From an uncultured Gemmatimonadales bacterium (GTDB taxonomy: Bacteria; Gemmatimonadota; Gemmatimonadetes; Gemmatimonadales; GWC2-71-9), in assembly GCA_947259405.1 (NCBI GenBank), contig CAMYLY010000008.1:62001-126000 (forward strand): a stretch of 64,000 bases of DNA, written 5' to 3'. Every line of letters starts with the position of its first letter. Position 1 is the first letter of the stretch. This document shows, in pieces, positions 7,490-17,542 of the stretch. Made by a program: the position numbers and the translations under genes. The notes below the pieces were generated by a model, which saw only the letters and a program-made list of their open reading frames with translations, was not told the DNA's origin and did no database searches.

Positions 7490-9979
7490 ATGAGAACTGG
7501 TAGAGCCCATTTGGGGATCTTTCTGAGCACGGCGCTCCTCCTGGCAGCGGGGTCGACCCCTGGAGCGGCACAAGATGTTGAAATGCTCGGGCTCATCCGG
7601 GGCCGACGGCCTCCGCCCAGTTACTACGCCGCCAAGCGGGCTAACCCTCGCGCCTTCGAGTTCAGCGGTGAGGGTGGATGGGTCCGCCGCGCCCAGGAGG
7701 CGGCAGCGCGGCGCCGGCCGGCCCTGCGAGGCGGGGTGCCCCTGCGGGCATCGGCGGCAGCCGGCCCCACGATTTCCGGCGACCTCAACATGCCGGCGCT
7801 GCTCGTGGTCTTTGCCAACACCGACTCCGTGGCCACCGCGGTGAACCTCCCGCGCGACACGATGGATTTCCGACTTTTCGGCGCGCACGATCCGAGTTCC
7901 TGTACGCCCACACCCTGTTACTCCGTCCATTCATACTACGACGAGATCTCGGCCGGGAATCTCTCGGTGAACGGCACCGTTGTGGATTGGGTCCGAGTGG
8001 GGTCCGACGACACGTTCTACGAAGGCGGACCGGGCTGCAACGGACTGGGCCCCTGCGGCCGTGTCAGTCTCCTCATCAGCGATGCCGTGTTCGCTGCCGA
8101 CCCGCAGATGGATTGGGGTCTCTTCGATAACGACGGGCCGGACAACATACCAAACACGTCTGATGATGATGGGTTTGTCGACGCCCTCGTGATCCTGCAT
8201 CCTGAGCTGGATGGGTCCTGTGGGCTCGTGAGACCGGAAGCCGCTGACAATATCTGGGCCCACCGCTTCCGCGTGTCGGGGATATCCACTAGTGACTCGT
8301 CTGGCAGTGGAAAGCGGGCGACCGTCGGGATTCGTGATTACATCATCCAGGGTGGACAGGGCGGGGACGCGGGTTGCACGCCGGATCAGCCGCAATCGAT
8401 GGGGATCGTCGCCCACGAAACGGGGCACGTGTGGCTGCTGCCGGACCTGTACGACACGTTTCTTCGCACCGCTGGGATTGGCGACTGGGGTCTCATGGGC
8501 ACCGGCAACTTCTCCGAGCCGTTCAGCCCGGCGCATATGATGGCGTGGTCGCGCGCCGAGTTGGGGTGGATCACCGAGGTGGTGATTGCCGACGACACCA
8601 CGTTCGAGATCAGCCCGGTCGCCGTATCCGACACTGCCTACATCCTGCCGATCCCAGGAACCAACGAATACTTCCAACTGGAAAACCGGCAGCGTATCGG
8701 GTCGGATGCCCATCTGTGGGGGCCTGGGCTCCTGATATGGCACATCGATTCGGCGTTGATCAGCTCCAGGTTCGTCCCGTTCGTCATCAATGCGGTGAAC
8801 GCTATTGACCCGCACGGCATCGCGCTCGAGCAAGCCGACGGGCGCGACGACTTGTCACTCAGCTCGTCCAGCCGGGGAGACGATCAGGATCCATTTCCCG
8901 GTGGTACGGGCAACTCGCGGTTCGGACCGAACTCGAATCCCAGTAGCAACACCAACGCGGGAGACCCGACGGGCGTGCTGGTGGATTCGATTACGCAGGT
9001 GACGCCGGGTGGGGCTGTCCGCGTCTCGATCGTGTTCTCCCACCGCACGGTGATCACCGCGTCAGATACGCTTGCCCGCTTCGAGTTTGACTCGGTCCCG
9101 ACGAACAACGTACGGGAGTTTCTGAATACGGGTGACACCCACACACTGTCGATTGATTCGGTCCAGATGACTGGAGACAACCTCCGACGCTTCACGTGGG
9201 TGTCGTGGTCGAACGCTCAGCCGCGCGTGCATCAATTCACGTCCGACGCCAAGGGTGACACGATTGTGGCAAACTTGGACGCCGAGTACTGGCTCCAGGC
9301 GACCTCGTCGAGCGGGGGTGGCACCGTGAGCGTGGTCGAGGCCGTCGATCCAGCAGGGGAATTTCTGAGCGCGGGGTCGACGGTGACGCTCGTGGCAGAG
9401 CTCACGGATTCGTCCTTCGTCTTCGAGGGATGGACGGGGACGACCACGTCGTCCAGTGATACGCTAGCGCTGACGATGAACAAGCCGGAGGTACTCACCG
9501 CCGTGTTCGCGGCTCCCCTCGTGGTGGCTCCACCGTCGCCGCCGATGGCGGTAATGGGGGCCACGTACACCCATCAACTGGTGGCGGCTGGGGGAATCGG
9601 GTCGTTCACGTGGACGCGCGTATCGGGCACGATTCCGCCTGGCCTCACGCTCGTCCCGACCGGATTGGTGACGGGCATCCCGACCGACTCTGGCAGCTAC
9701 ACGTTCGACGCATTAGTCGTGTCGGGGTTACAGCGCGACACAGTCTCGGTGAACCTGACAGTCACGACACCGACGCTCGCCCTGACCAACGTCGTCAATG
9801 ACATCCTCGGCATCACGAGCGTGCTGACACCATCGGACAAGACGTTCCTGGACCTCATCGGTAATCAGAACGGCGGGTTCGATGTCGGCGACTTCCTCGC
9901 GTGGGTGGAAGCGACGGGACAGATGCAGGCGGCGGCGAGCCTCCCGCAGGCCCGAGCGCTGATAGGGAGGAAGCCATGA
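7490..9979 (+). CDS. Secreted M6-family metalloprotease with Ig-like tail
   Basis: An 829-residue exported protease; the ATG at 7490 begins a clear signal peptide (LGIFLSTALLLAAG to GAAQ), so the upstream TTG is not used. The zinc site is HETGHVWLLPDLYD around residue 309, the HExxH-xx-x-PD form of the M6 immune-inhibitor-A family. GDWGLMGTGNF and the later LIWHID are further M6 hallmarks. After about residue 550 come beta-rich repeats, including a putative-Ig (He_PIG-like) stretch PPGLTLVPTGLVTGIPTDSGSYTF shape near residues 715-760. The end has LDLIGNQNGGFDVGDFLAW, a dockerin-like single calcium-loop motif seen at the tails of secreted proteins in related bacteria. Substrates are unknown. 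The stop overlaps the next gene (ATGA). Confidence 0.88.
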   Translation: MRTGRAHLGIFLSTALLLAAGSTPGAAQDVEMLGLIRGRRPPPSYYAAKRANPRAFEFSGEGGWVRRAQEAAARRRPALRGGVPLRASAAAGPTISGDLNMPALLVVFANTDSVATAVNLPRDTMDFRLFGAHDPSSCTPTPCYSVHSYYDEISAGNLSVNGTVVDWVRVGSDDTFYEGGPGCNGLGPCGRVSLLISDAVFAADPQMDWGLFDNDGPDNIPNTSDDDGFVDALVILHPELDGSCGLVRPEAADNIWAHRFRVSGISTSDSSGSGKRATVGIRDYIIQGGQGGDAGCTPDQPQSMGIVAHETGHVWLLPDLYDTFLRTAGIGDWGLMGTGNFSEPFSPAHMMAWSRAELGWITEVVIADDTTFEISPVAVSDTAYILPIPGTNEYFQLENRQRIGSDAHLWGPGLLIWHIDSALISSRFVPFVINAVNAIDPHGIALEQADGRDDLSLSSSSRGDDQDPFPGGTGNSRFGPNSNPSSNTNAGDPTGVLVDSITQVTPGGAVRVSIVFSHRTVITASDTLARFEFDSVPTNNVREFLNTGDTHTLSIDSVQMTGDNLRRFTWVSWSNAQPRVHQFTSDAKGDTIVANLDAEYWLQATSSSGGGTVSVVEAVDPAGEFLSAGSTVTLVAELTDSSFVFEGWTGTTTSSSDTLALTMNKPEVLTAVFAAPLVVAPPSPPMAVMGATYTHQLVAAGGIGSFTWTRVSGTIPPGLTLVPTGLVTGIPTDSGSYTFDALVVSGLQRDTVSVNLTVTTPTLALTNVVNDILGITSVLTPSDKTFLDLIGNQNGGFDVGDFLAWVEATGQMQAAASLPQARALIGRKP

Positions 9980-10371
9980 AGCGCGTTCGGATGGTCGGTG
10001 CGATGCTCGTGGCTGGAAGCCTGCTGTCATGCTCCGACGGCCCAACCGCGGGCGAGCTCGACATCGTGCTGGAGACGTCTCGAACCGATCTCGGCGCGAT
10101 TCAATTCACGGTGCGGTCAGCGGAACCCGCCACGATCGAGTCACTGACGGCCGGATGCTCGGGCTGCGCCGTGTTCCAAGGGCGGGTCGCGGCGGCCGAG
10201 GTGCGTGGCATCGTAACGGGCGACCTCAGCGCCGGTACAGTGCTCCGGATGATGGTGCCCGATGTGGCACTCGCGGCGGCCTACGCCATCACGATTCAAG
10301 AAGCCGCTACCCGGACGTTTGATGCGTTGCCTTCCACTGGTATCACGCTCCGCATTTCGCCTGCGCAGTAG
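9976..10371 (+). CDS. Small secreted lipoprotein, unknown function
   Basis: A 131-residue lipoprotein; the ATG at 9976 overlaps the protease stop as ATGA and has GGGAGG upstream. The signal ends with the lipobox GSLLSC, putting the lipidated Cys at residue 19. The mature part is a single beta-rich domain with one CSGC pair near residue 57 and no repeats. Translational coupling to the M6 protease suggests the two work together, perhaps as an envelope-side partner, but nothing in the sequence shows how. I do not recognise a family. The start at 9976 is firm; a longer reading upstream would overlap the protease in another frame. Confidence 0.7.
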   Translation: MKRVRMVGAMLVAGSLLSCSDGPTAGELDIVLETSRTDLGAIQFTVRSAEPATIESLTAGCSGCAVFQGRVAAAEVRGIVTGDLSAGTVLRMMVPDVALAAAYAITIQEAATRTFDALPSTGITLRISPAQ

Positions 10372-10477
10372 ACCCAGCGAATAGGGAACGATGCGAGTGG
10401 CCGTAGCTGGGCCACCGCCCCACATTTCCTTCCGTTCCTATCCAAACAGCAGGTCTCTCGAAAAACCGGAGTGAACA

Positions 10478-12793
10478 ATGCGTCTTCCGATGACCGTCGC
10501 GAGTGCACTGATGCTGCTCGCGACACCACTCAGCGCGCAGGAATTCGAGCTTACCGTCGAGAACATCATGCGCGGGCCCGAGCTGATCGGGTCTGCGCCA
10601 CGTGGTCTCGGCGGAGGTTTCTTCCGCGGCGGGGCGCGGTTCAGTTGGTCCCCCGATAGCCGCTACATCTACTTCATGTGGGAACAGCCGGGCATCGATA
10701 CCGCCGCAACGCTGTATCGCATCCGCCCCGAGGAGGAGACGCCCGAGCGCCTGGAGGATGCGGATGCGGACACCATCATCACAGGGTCAGGGCTCCGCAC
10801 GCGGGATGGTCGACGCGCGCTCTACTCGCTCCGCGGCGACATCGTGCTTCGGGAGAACGGGCGCATGCGGCATTTGACAAAGACGCCTGGGACGGAATCT
10901 CGTGCTATCTGGAGCGCCGACGAGCGCTCTGTCCTGTTTGTGCGGGATGGCCAAGTGTTTCGTATGAATCTGGAGACGTCTCTGCTCGAGCAGCTCACCG
11001 ACATCCGGCGGGGTGATCCTCCTCGTGATCCTTCGGAGCCGACCGGTCAAAAGAAGTTCCTGGTCGATCAGCAGAAAGAGCTGTTCGAGGTCATTCGCGA
11101 GGATCACATCCAAAACCAACCCTGGAACCGAAGTGTATCGCGCGACACCACGCCGCCGCTCCCGTTCTACCCAGGTCAAGGGAAATCAGTTGGCGGCCTC
11201 CAGGCAACGCCGGATGGCGCATTCATCTTGATGACGATCTTCGAGCCGGCGCGAGACGGTCAACGCATCAAAATGCCACTCTGGATCACTGAAGATGGGT
11301 ATGCCGATACGTACGAGGGACGGACGAAGGTGGGCGATGCGCAGGGTTCGTCCCGAGCGGCGGTGCTCGAGGTGGCGACCGGTGACGTCACCTACGTCGG
11401 TGATGACGTAGGCGAAGGGGATCGGAGCGTTAGCGGCGTCGCCGTCTCTCTGAACTCTCGCCACGCGCTCGTTCGCATCGAGACCTACGACGATGAAGAT
11501 CGCTGGTACGTGGTAGTCGATCTGCCGTCACTGGAGCAGCGGGTGATCGATCACGATCACGATGCCGCATGGTTGGCCGGGCCAAGTTCCGGGACGGCCG
11601 GGTTCATGCCCGATGGTGAAACCGTCTATTTCAGCTCCGAGGCGACGGGGTGGGCACACCTGTACACGGTGCCAGCGAGTGGAGGATCCCCAACGGCGCT
11701 GACTGACGGTGAGTGGGAAGTCCTCAACGCCGAGATGTCCCCAGATAGGCGCCAGTGGCATATCACTGCCAACAAGGAAGGATTCGCCGACGTGCATTTC
11801 TACACGATGCCCGTTAGCGGCGGGACAATGACGCGGGTAACCGACGGCGCTGGGCGACAGGGTGTCGCCGTGTCGCCCGATGGCAGGTGGCTCGCTATCT
11901 CGTATTCTATCGCCAACCACCCGCCCGAGCTCTACGTGCAACAAAACAGGGCGGGCCGCGCAAAACGTCAGATCACCGAGAGTACGTCTGAGGAATGGCG
12001 CCGCGGCGATTGGATCCAACCCGAGATCGTGATGATTCCGGCTCGCGACGGTGTGCGTGTTCCGGCACGGTTATATCGGCCGCAGGGTGATGTCGCACCG
12101 GCGGGGCAGCGTCCGGCAGTCATCTTCGTGCATGGCGCCGGGTACTTGCAGAACGTGCACAACTGGTGGTCCAGCTATTACCGGGAATACATGTTCCATC
12201 ACTTGCTCGCGTCGCGCGGGTTCACGGTGCTGGACATCGACTATCGCGGTAGCGCTGGCCACGGCCGCGATTGGCGAACGGCCATCTATCAGCACATGGG
12301 GGGAAAAGACCTGACCGATCAGGTCGACGGTGCGAGATGGTTGGTCGGTGAGATGGGTGTGCACCCCGACCGCATTGGAATCTACGGTGGGAGTTATGGG
12401 GGATTCATCACCCTCATGGCGATGTTTACGACCCCCGGCGTATTCAAGGCGGGGGCTGCTCTCCGGCCCGTGACGGATTGGGCGCATTACAACCACGGGT
12501 ATACCTCCAACATTCTGAACGAACCGCAGGCCGATTCCGCGGCATATCGGCGGTCGTCGCCGATCTATTTCGCGGACGGATTAGAGGGTCACCTATTGAT
12601 GGCGCACGGTATGGTGGACGACAACGTACTGTTCTACGATACTGTGCGGCTCGCGCAGCGCCTGATCGAGCTCGGGAAGGAACACTGGGAGGTCGCGATC
12701 TATCCGGCCGAGCGTCACGGATTCCAGCATCCGACAAGTTGGACCGATGAATACCGCCGAATTCTCAAGTTGTTCACCGAGAATCTTCGGTAG
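10478..12793 (+). CDS. Secreted S9-family prolyl oligopeptidase
   Basis: A 771-residue peptidase of the dipeptidyl-peptidase IV/oligopeptidase group. A signal peptide (residues 1-20, ending PLSAQ) sends it to the periplasm. Residues 30-520 form the beta-propeller lid, with WD-like blades such as RFSWSPDSRYIYF and VSPDGRWLAI. The C-terminal alpha/beta-hydrolase has FVHGAGY, the serine elbow GGSYGGF (Ser near 639), VDDNV (Asp near 714) and ERHGF (His near 747). The family cuts short peptides, often after proline. A GGAG ribosome site precedes the ATG. It stands in a run of secreted hydrolases and lipoproteins, in keeping with a peptide-scavenging lifestyle. Not clearly in an operon with the flanking genes. 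Confidence 0.92.
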   Translation: MRLPMTVASALMLLATPLSAQEFELTVENIMRGPELIGSAPRGLGGGFFRGGARFSWSPDSRYIYFMWEQPGIDTAATLYRIRPEEETPERLEDADADTIITGSGLRTRDGRRALYSLRGDIVLRENGRMRHLTKTPGTESRAIWSADERSVLFVRDGQVFRMNLETSLLEQLTDIRRGDPPRDPSEPTGQKKFLVDQQKELFEVIREDHIQNQPWNRSVSRDTTPPLPFYPGQGKSVGGLQATPDGAFILMTIFEPARDGQRIKMPLWITEDGYADTYEGRTKVGDAQGSSRAAVLEVATGDVTYVGDDVGEGDRSVSGVAVSLNSRHALVRIETYDDEDRWYVVVDLPSLEQRVIDHDHDAAWLAGPSSGTAGFMPDGETVYFSSEATGWAHLYTVPASGGSPTALTDGEWEVLNAEMSPDRRQWHITANKEGFADVHFYTMPVSGGTMTRVTDGAGRQGVAVSPDGRWLAISYSIANHPPELYVQQNRAGRAKRQITESTSEEWRRGDWIQPEIVMIPARDGVRVPARLYRPQGDVAPAGQRPAVIFVHGAGYLQNVHNWWSSYYREYMFHHLLASRGFTVLDIDYRGSAGHGRDWRTAIYQHMGGKDLTDQVDGARWLVGEMGVHPDRIGIYGGSYGGFITLMAMFTTPGVFKAGAALRPVTDWAHYNHGYTSNILNEPQADSAAYRRSSPIYFADGLEGHLLMAHGMVDDNVLFYDTVRLAQRLIELGKEHWEVAIYPAERHGFQHPTSWTDEYRRILKLFTENLR

Positions 12794-12870
12794 GCGATGG
12801 CTGGCTATTTACCCATTGTTTTCGCACTTTAGACGACCGTTTGCCGTTCCCCAATTGTGATGGAGATCAC

Positions 12871-15012
12871 ATGACGCCCTCCGCCCGTTCCAAACGTGTC
12901 ATAGCGTTGAGTGTTGCACTTGTCGCGGCCGTCTCTGTGGCCTGCCAGGAATCCGCTGGCCCTGGAGGAGGAGGTGGTGACCCGGTCCCGACGAGTCTTG
13001 TCGTGAGCCCGTCTTCCGTCGATCTCGACGCGTTCGGAGCCACGCAGCAGCTCACGGGAACGGTGCGTGATCAAAACGGCTCCGTCATGAGCGGGCAGAC
13101 GGTATCATGGGCGATTACGAGCAATGGTTCGGCTACGGTCGATATCGCGGGCTTAGTCACGGCGGTCGCCGATGGCGTCGACACGGTAACGGCCACCGCC
13201 GGCGGATTGAACGCCGAGGTCGAGGTGACCGTGGCGCAGGTGCCTGGTCAGGTCACCAAGGCAAGTGGCGATGCGCAAGCAGGGGTCGTGGGACAGATGC
13301 TTCCGGACTCGATTGTGGCGATCGTGGCGGATGCACAAGGCAACCCGATGGCGGGCATCTCCGTGGCGTTTACTGTAACGTCGGGTGGCGGTTCGGTTTC
13401 GCCGGACACGGTCGTCAGTGACGCCCTAGGGCAAGCGGCAGCCGAGTGGACCTTGGGGACAACGTCCGGCACGCAGGAGGTAGAAGCATCGCCCACGACG
13501 GGGTCGGGCACGACGACGTTCACTGCCACCGCAGACCATGATGTCGCAACGGACCTCGCGATCGTTTCCGGGAATAGCCAAAGCCAACAGAGCAGCAACC
13601 CGCTTTCGGATCCCCTGGTAGCGGAGGTGGTGGATCAGTACGGGAACGCGGTGGATGGCTTTAGCGTGGATTTCACCATCACGGGTGGGACCGGCTCACT
13701 CGAGGGTGGCGGGACGACGGCCTCGACGGTGACCGGGGTGAATGGCGAAGCATCCACGACTTGGACGCTCGGGCCAGAGATTGGTGCCCAAACCGTCGAT
13801 GCAACGGCTACGGGTCTCACTGGTTCACCCGCGACGTTCACGGCGACCTCGCTTGCGGCCCAGCCGAGTTCGGTCGCGATCCAGAGCGGCGATGGTCAGA
13901 CAGGCCTCGTTGGCTTCGGGGTGAACGACACGATCTCGGTGCTGGTGACGGACCTGGTTGGAAGTCCGTTCCCGGGAGCGACAGTGGATTTTGTTGTGAC
14001 CTCGGGCGGCGGAAGTGTCGTCGGTGGGACGGCCGTGAGTGACGGGAGCGGTGTCGCGACGCTGGGTAGTTGGATTCTCGGGCCAAGCGCCGGATCGAAC
14101 GTCCTAGAGGCCAGTGTGGCGGGTGTCGACACCGTGACGTTCGCCGCCACAGGTGCCACCGCGGAGTTCGATATTGAGGTTCGGTTCATCAATACGCCGA
14201 CAGCCGGGCAGCAGGAAGCCTTCGACAGTGCCGAGGTGAAGTGGGAGCGCTTGATCTACGGCAACCTTGCCTCGCAAGCGGTGGACTTCATGAATCCCGG
14301 CTGGTGCGGTGGGTCCGAGCCGGCCATCACGGAGACTGTCGACGACCTCGTCATCTACGCGGAACTCACGGGAATCGACGGTCCTGGGGGCGTTCTCGGA
14401 CGGGCGGGGCCATGTGCGTTCCGCTCGGGATCGAACTTCCCCGTGCTTGGTACGATGTTCTTCGACACGTCAGATCTGAGCAGTCTGGAAGCGAGTGGAG
14501 AACTCGACGAAGTCATCCTCCACGAGATGGGCCACGTTCTCGGGTTCGGCACCCTGTGGGAGTCGCTCGGTTTCCTGCAGCAGAAATCGGACACGGCTCC
14601 GGCGTCCATCGTCGACACGCACTTCGACGGGCCACAGGCGATCGAGTCGTTCAACGAGCTTGGGGGAGGCAGCTACGGCGGCGGTTCCAGAGTGCCCGTC
14701 GAGAACGACAATGCCACGTACGGCCTGGGAAGCCTGAACGCACACTGGCGCGAAGCCGTTAACGGAACGGAACTGATGACCCCGACGCTCAATAGTGGGT
14801 TTGCCAACCTCCTTTCCAAGCTGTCCGTCGCGTCGATGGGCGACCTTGGGTACGTCGTGAACTATGCGGGGTCTGATGCCTATACCTTTGTCCCAGTAGC
14901 ACCGCTCGCCGGAGCCTTCGGCGGTAGAACGATGGTGGACGACATCTGGTGGGGTCCGAGGATATTCCTCGATCCTTCCGGACGTATCGTTCGCATCATT
15001 CGGCCCCGATGA
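12871..15012 (+). CDS. M8-like metalloprotease lipoprotein with Ig repeats
   Basis: A 713-residue surface protein; ATG 12871 follows GGAGA and opens a lipoprotein signal ending VSVAC. Residues 40-115 form a BIG2-like Ig domain, then three successive BIG1/invasin-like repeats, each near 100 residues and each carrying a GDGQ/GNSQ start and a WTLGP-type end, cover residues 125-430. The catalytic region has HEMGHVLGFGTLW near residue 551, the HExxHxxGxx zinc site found in leishmanolysin-like peptidases, with a later Met in NGTELMTP. The tail from about residue 680 is short. Likely an adhesive protease tethered to the outer membrane. Ig repeats put the catalytic head away from the membrane, by inference. 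Confidence 0.85.
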   Translation: MTPSARSKRVIALSVALVAAVSVACQESAGPGGGGGDPVPTSLVVSPSSVDLDAFGATQQLTGTVRDQNGSVMSGQTVSWAITSNGSATVDIAGLVTAVADGVDTVTATAGGLNAEVEVTVAQVPGQVTKASGDAQAGVVGQMLPDSIVAIVADAQGNPMAGISVAFTVTSGGGSVSPDTVVSDALGQAAAEWTLGTTSGTQEVEASPTTGSGTTTFTATADHDVATDLAIVSGNSQSQQSSNPLSDPLVAEVVDQYGNAVDGFSVDFTITGGTGSLEGGGTTASTVTGVNGEASTTWTLGPEIGAQTVDATATGLTGSPATFTATSLAAQPSSVAIQSGDGQTGLVGFGVNDTISVLVTDLVGSPFPGATVDFVVTSGGGSVVGGTAVSDGSGVATLGSWILGPSAGSNVLEASVAGVDTVTFAATGATAEFDIEVRFINTPTAGQQEAFDSAEVKWERLIYGNLASQAVDFMNPGWCGGSEPAITETVDDLVIYAELTGIDGPGGVLGRAGPCAFRSGSNFPVLGTMFFDTSDLSSLEASGELDEVILHEMGHVLGFGTLWESLGFLQQKSDTAPASIVDTHFDGPQAIESFNELGGGSYGGGSRVPVENDNATYGLGSLNAHWREAVNGTELMTPTLNSGFANLLSKLSVASMGDLGYVVNYAGSDAYTFVPVAPLAGAFGGRTMVDDIWWGPRIFLDPSGRIVRIIRPR

Positions 15013-15049
15013 TGGTTGGAACACTCAACGCGAAGCCTGGAGATAACTG

Positions 15050-15664
15050 GTGAAACGATTAGGGATTGTCTCGATCGCTGCGACCGTAGGAGCCACCGTC
15101 GCGTGCGGCGGCGGAGCCGGTGACGAGGACCAATTGCAGCCAGCGCTCCCGGCGTGCGAGCCGGCACAAGGCATTCTCCCGCATGACTTCAACGTCGCGG
15201 GGCTCGCGGGGCAATACACGCTGCGGCTCTACGCCACCAGCGGCGACAGCGCAGGGCGCGACGTTTCCGGAAGTCTCACGCTCATGGAACACGCTGACGA
15301 TATGAAAGAGCTCACGGTGCCCTCGGGCGCGGCCATGCGCACGATTGCGACGCCCCTATACGGGACGGCCGAGATCGGCCTGTCGGCGGTGAACGCCGTG
15401 ACACAGGGCAGTCTTGGGTCGACCGATCCGATGATGCCGGGTGCCGTTGTACTCGAGAGGCACACGGATCCCGGGCTGGAGCTCACCGTACGCCTAGGCT
15501 CACAGTTGAACCGCCGCAGTCAGACACAGTTCGACGGTGCCTACACGGCGATGACGGTGAATTGGGGCTCAGGTGACCGGTTCGGCGGGTCTTGGTCGAG
15601 TGGCCTCATGGGTTCGGGCGTGGAAGGCTACTTCTGCGCGGACCGGGTCGCGGCAAGCGATTAG
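15050..15664 (+). CDS. Lipoprotein of unknown function
   Basis: A 204-residue protein starting at GTG 15050 behind TGGAG. The signal ends ATVAC with lipidated Cys at residue 19, and a second Cys pair (PACEP near 36 and YFCAD near 196) could form a disulfide spanning the domain. The body is predicted beta-rich, with YTLRLYATSGD and SGSLTL strands resembling a lipocalin-like or calycin barrel outline, but I cannot assign a family. It lies 37 bases after the M8-like protease, so the two may be co-transcribed, and a strong terminator follows. The start codon is chosen because the lipobox only works from there. Confidence 0.68.
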   Translation: MKRLGIVSIAATVGATVACGGGAGDEDQLQPALPACEPAQGILPHDFNVAGLAGQYTLRLYATSGDSAGRDVSGSLTLMEHADDMKELTVPSGAAMRTIATPLYGTAEIGLSAVNAVTQGSLGSTDPMMPGAVVLERHTDPGLELTVRLGSQLNRRSQTQFDGAYTAMTVNWGSGDRFGGSWSSGLMGSGVEGYFCADRVAASD

Positions 15665-15703
15665 GTGAGCGCTGGGGCGTCCAGGCCGCCCCGCTGAGTT
15701 GGC

Positions 15704-15737
15704 AAGCCCCGCTGGACATCGACCCGGCGGGGCTTTT
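15704..15737 (+). terminator. Rho-independent terminator
   Basis: AAGCCCCGC (15704-15712) pairs perfectly with GCGGGGCTT (15727-15735), loop of 14 bases, and a run of four T ends it. It lies 40 bases after the lipoprotein stop and ends the transcript that began with the M8-like protease gene or earlier. Confidence 0.85.
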
Positions 15738-15844
15738 CCGTCCATCCCCGCCGGTGGTGGGTCGCCGCCGCGACGCTTGCGGTTAACAGGCCCACGCGAC
15801 AATCTCAACGGCGTAGGCAGTCTCGTTATGGAGGGACCGAAGCT

Positions 15845-17494
15845 ATGCGGTCTCGTCTGACCGTGACTGCGGTCATAGTCACGGCTTTGACCCTGGGTTG
15901 TCTCGGCGATGCGGGACCTACGCTGCTGATTGGCCGGTTCCAGGTCGTACCGACCTTTGACGCAGCGGTCACCGGGATCGTCCCGCTTGCGGCGGCCCGC
16001 GTCACCCTCGACCGCGGGGACGATGGAGACCTGGTCGTCGACACGGTGGTCGATGTGCTTCCAGGCGACACGGTGGTCGATCTCTCGGTCAGCGTGGTGA
16101 TGTTTTTCGCCGACGAGAGCTTCTTGCTCAACTCTCAACTCGTTACGCCAACCGGAGACACGGCGTTCCGGGCGGGGCCCGTATCCGTTACGCCGGGTGT
16201 GGGTGGAGTTCAGGATGTGCCGGCGATCGATCTCCCGTTCGTCTACGAAGGTGTCGGGATGGAGGCCCGGGCTGTCCGCATCCTCACGCCGGACACCAAT
16301 GCCTTTGCCGGCGATCCACTCCTGCTCGAGGCGGTGGCGTTAGACAGTCTGGCGCAACCCATTGCCGGAACTCCGATCGCATGGACGTCACTCGATGGGG
16401 CGGTAGCCGCTGCCACGACCCTTGCTCCACCAGCGTATCGTGGCGAAGTCGTCGGGGCGTCGCGAGGCGTAGCGCGGGTTGTCGCCACGCTGCTAACCGG
16501 ATATGCCGACACGGGCAGCGTCACGATTCAGCCGAGACCCAGTACTATCGCCGTGTCATCGGGTGACGGGCAGACTGCCCGCCCCGGCGCGTTGCTGCGC
16601 GACTCCGTTGTCATCGAGGTCCGGGGCAACGATGCGTTGGGCGTCGCGGGCGTTTCCGTGCAGTTCGTTCCTGCGAATGGGGGTACGGTGACGCCGAACT
16701 CCGCCGTGACGGACCAGGCTGGCCAGGCGTATTTCTTCTGGTCCCTTGGCCCGGCCTCGGGCACACAGACCGTGTCGGTCCAAGCCGTGGGATTCCCCGG
16801 GGTGCAGACGGACGTTTCCGCCACTGCGACCGTCGTCGGTCCGGGAGTGATCTGGTCTACAGGTAATGACGGTCTGGACATGGCCACGATCGATCCCGCG
16901 ACCGGCGGCGGCACGACCGTAGGAGCCACGGGATTCTCTCAGGGGTGGGCCGCCGCCTTCGACACGGACGGCACGCTCTACACGTTGGTGAACGGATTCT
17001 CGGGCAATGCCACGCTGGCCACGGTGAACCTATCGACGGGAGTCGCCACGACGATCGGCTCGGGCGTTGGCACATCCATGATCTCGCTCGAGTTCGACGC
17101 CGCGGGTAACCTCTATGGCATCGGGTACAACGATCAACTGCTCTACCAGATCGACAAGGCGCTCGGCACGGCCGTATCGATCGGCAGCACCGGGATCGGG
17201 CTCAATATGGATCTCGCGTTCAATTCGGCGGGAGTGCTGTTCGCGACCGTGTCCAACAACATCTGGACGGTCGACCCGGCCACCGGCGCCACGACCTTGC
17301 TCGGCTCGATTTCTGGGGTCTGCGCCGGAGGGGAGATCATGGGCATCATGTTCGACGCCAATGACATTCTCTACGCCACCAACTACGCCAGCAGTACTCA
17401 GTCGTGTCTGATGACCATCGATCTGGAGATCCTGACGGCAACCGTTGTCGGGCTCACGGGCCTGGATTTTCCGCATGGAGGAGATATTCCGTAA
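15845..17494 (+). CDS. Lipoprotein with Ig-like domain and propeller-like repeats
   Basis: A 549-residue protein; ATG 15845 follows GGAGGGA. The lipoprotein signal ends LTLGC. Residues 20-130 hold a beta-rich domain rich in Asp and Val; 130-230 resembles a BIG2-type domain; 235-335 is a BIG1-type repeat (SSGDGQTARPG to WSLGPASGTQ), close in sequence to those of the M8-like protease 1 kb upstream. From about 340 there are repeated units of a DPATG-GTTVG kind (IDPATGGG, VNLSTGVA, DKALGTA, VDPATGA, IDLEILTA), about 40 residues apart, giving a probable beta-propeller. No catalytic residues are apparent, so binding or surface display is the likely role. It is a monocistronic unit ahead of the tRNA. 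Confidence 0.78.
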   Translation: MRSRLTVTAVIVTALTLGCLGDAGPTLLIGRFQVVPTFDAAVTGIVPLAAARVTLDRGDDGDLVVDTVVDVLPGDTVVDLSVSVVMFFADESFLLNSQLVTPTGDTAFRAGPVSVTPGVGGVQDVPAIDLPFVYEGVGMEARAVRILTPDTNAFAGDPLLLEAVALDSLAQPIAGTPIAWTSLDGAVAAATTLAPPAYRGEVVGASRGVARVVATLLTGYADTGSVTIQPRPSTIAVSSGDGQTARPGALLRDSVVIEVRGNDALGVAGVSVQFVPANGGTVTPNSAVTDQAGQAYFFWSLGPASGTQTVSVQAVGFPGVQTDVSATATVVGPGVIWSTGNDGLDMATIDPATGGGTTVGATGFSQGWAAAFDTDGTLYTLVNGFSGNATLATVNLSTGVATTIGSGVGTSMISLEFDAAGNLYGIGYNDQLLYQIDKALGTAVSIGSTGIGLNMDLAFNSAGVLFATVSNNIWTVDPATGATTLLGSISGVCAGGEIMGIMFDANDILYATNYASSTQSCLMTIDLEILTATVVGLTGLDFPHGGDIP

Positions 17495-17542
17495 CCCGTC
17501 GGATGGTTGTGTCCGCCCTCCCGTCCGTCCTACCCACCTATA

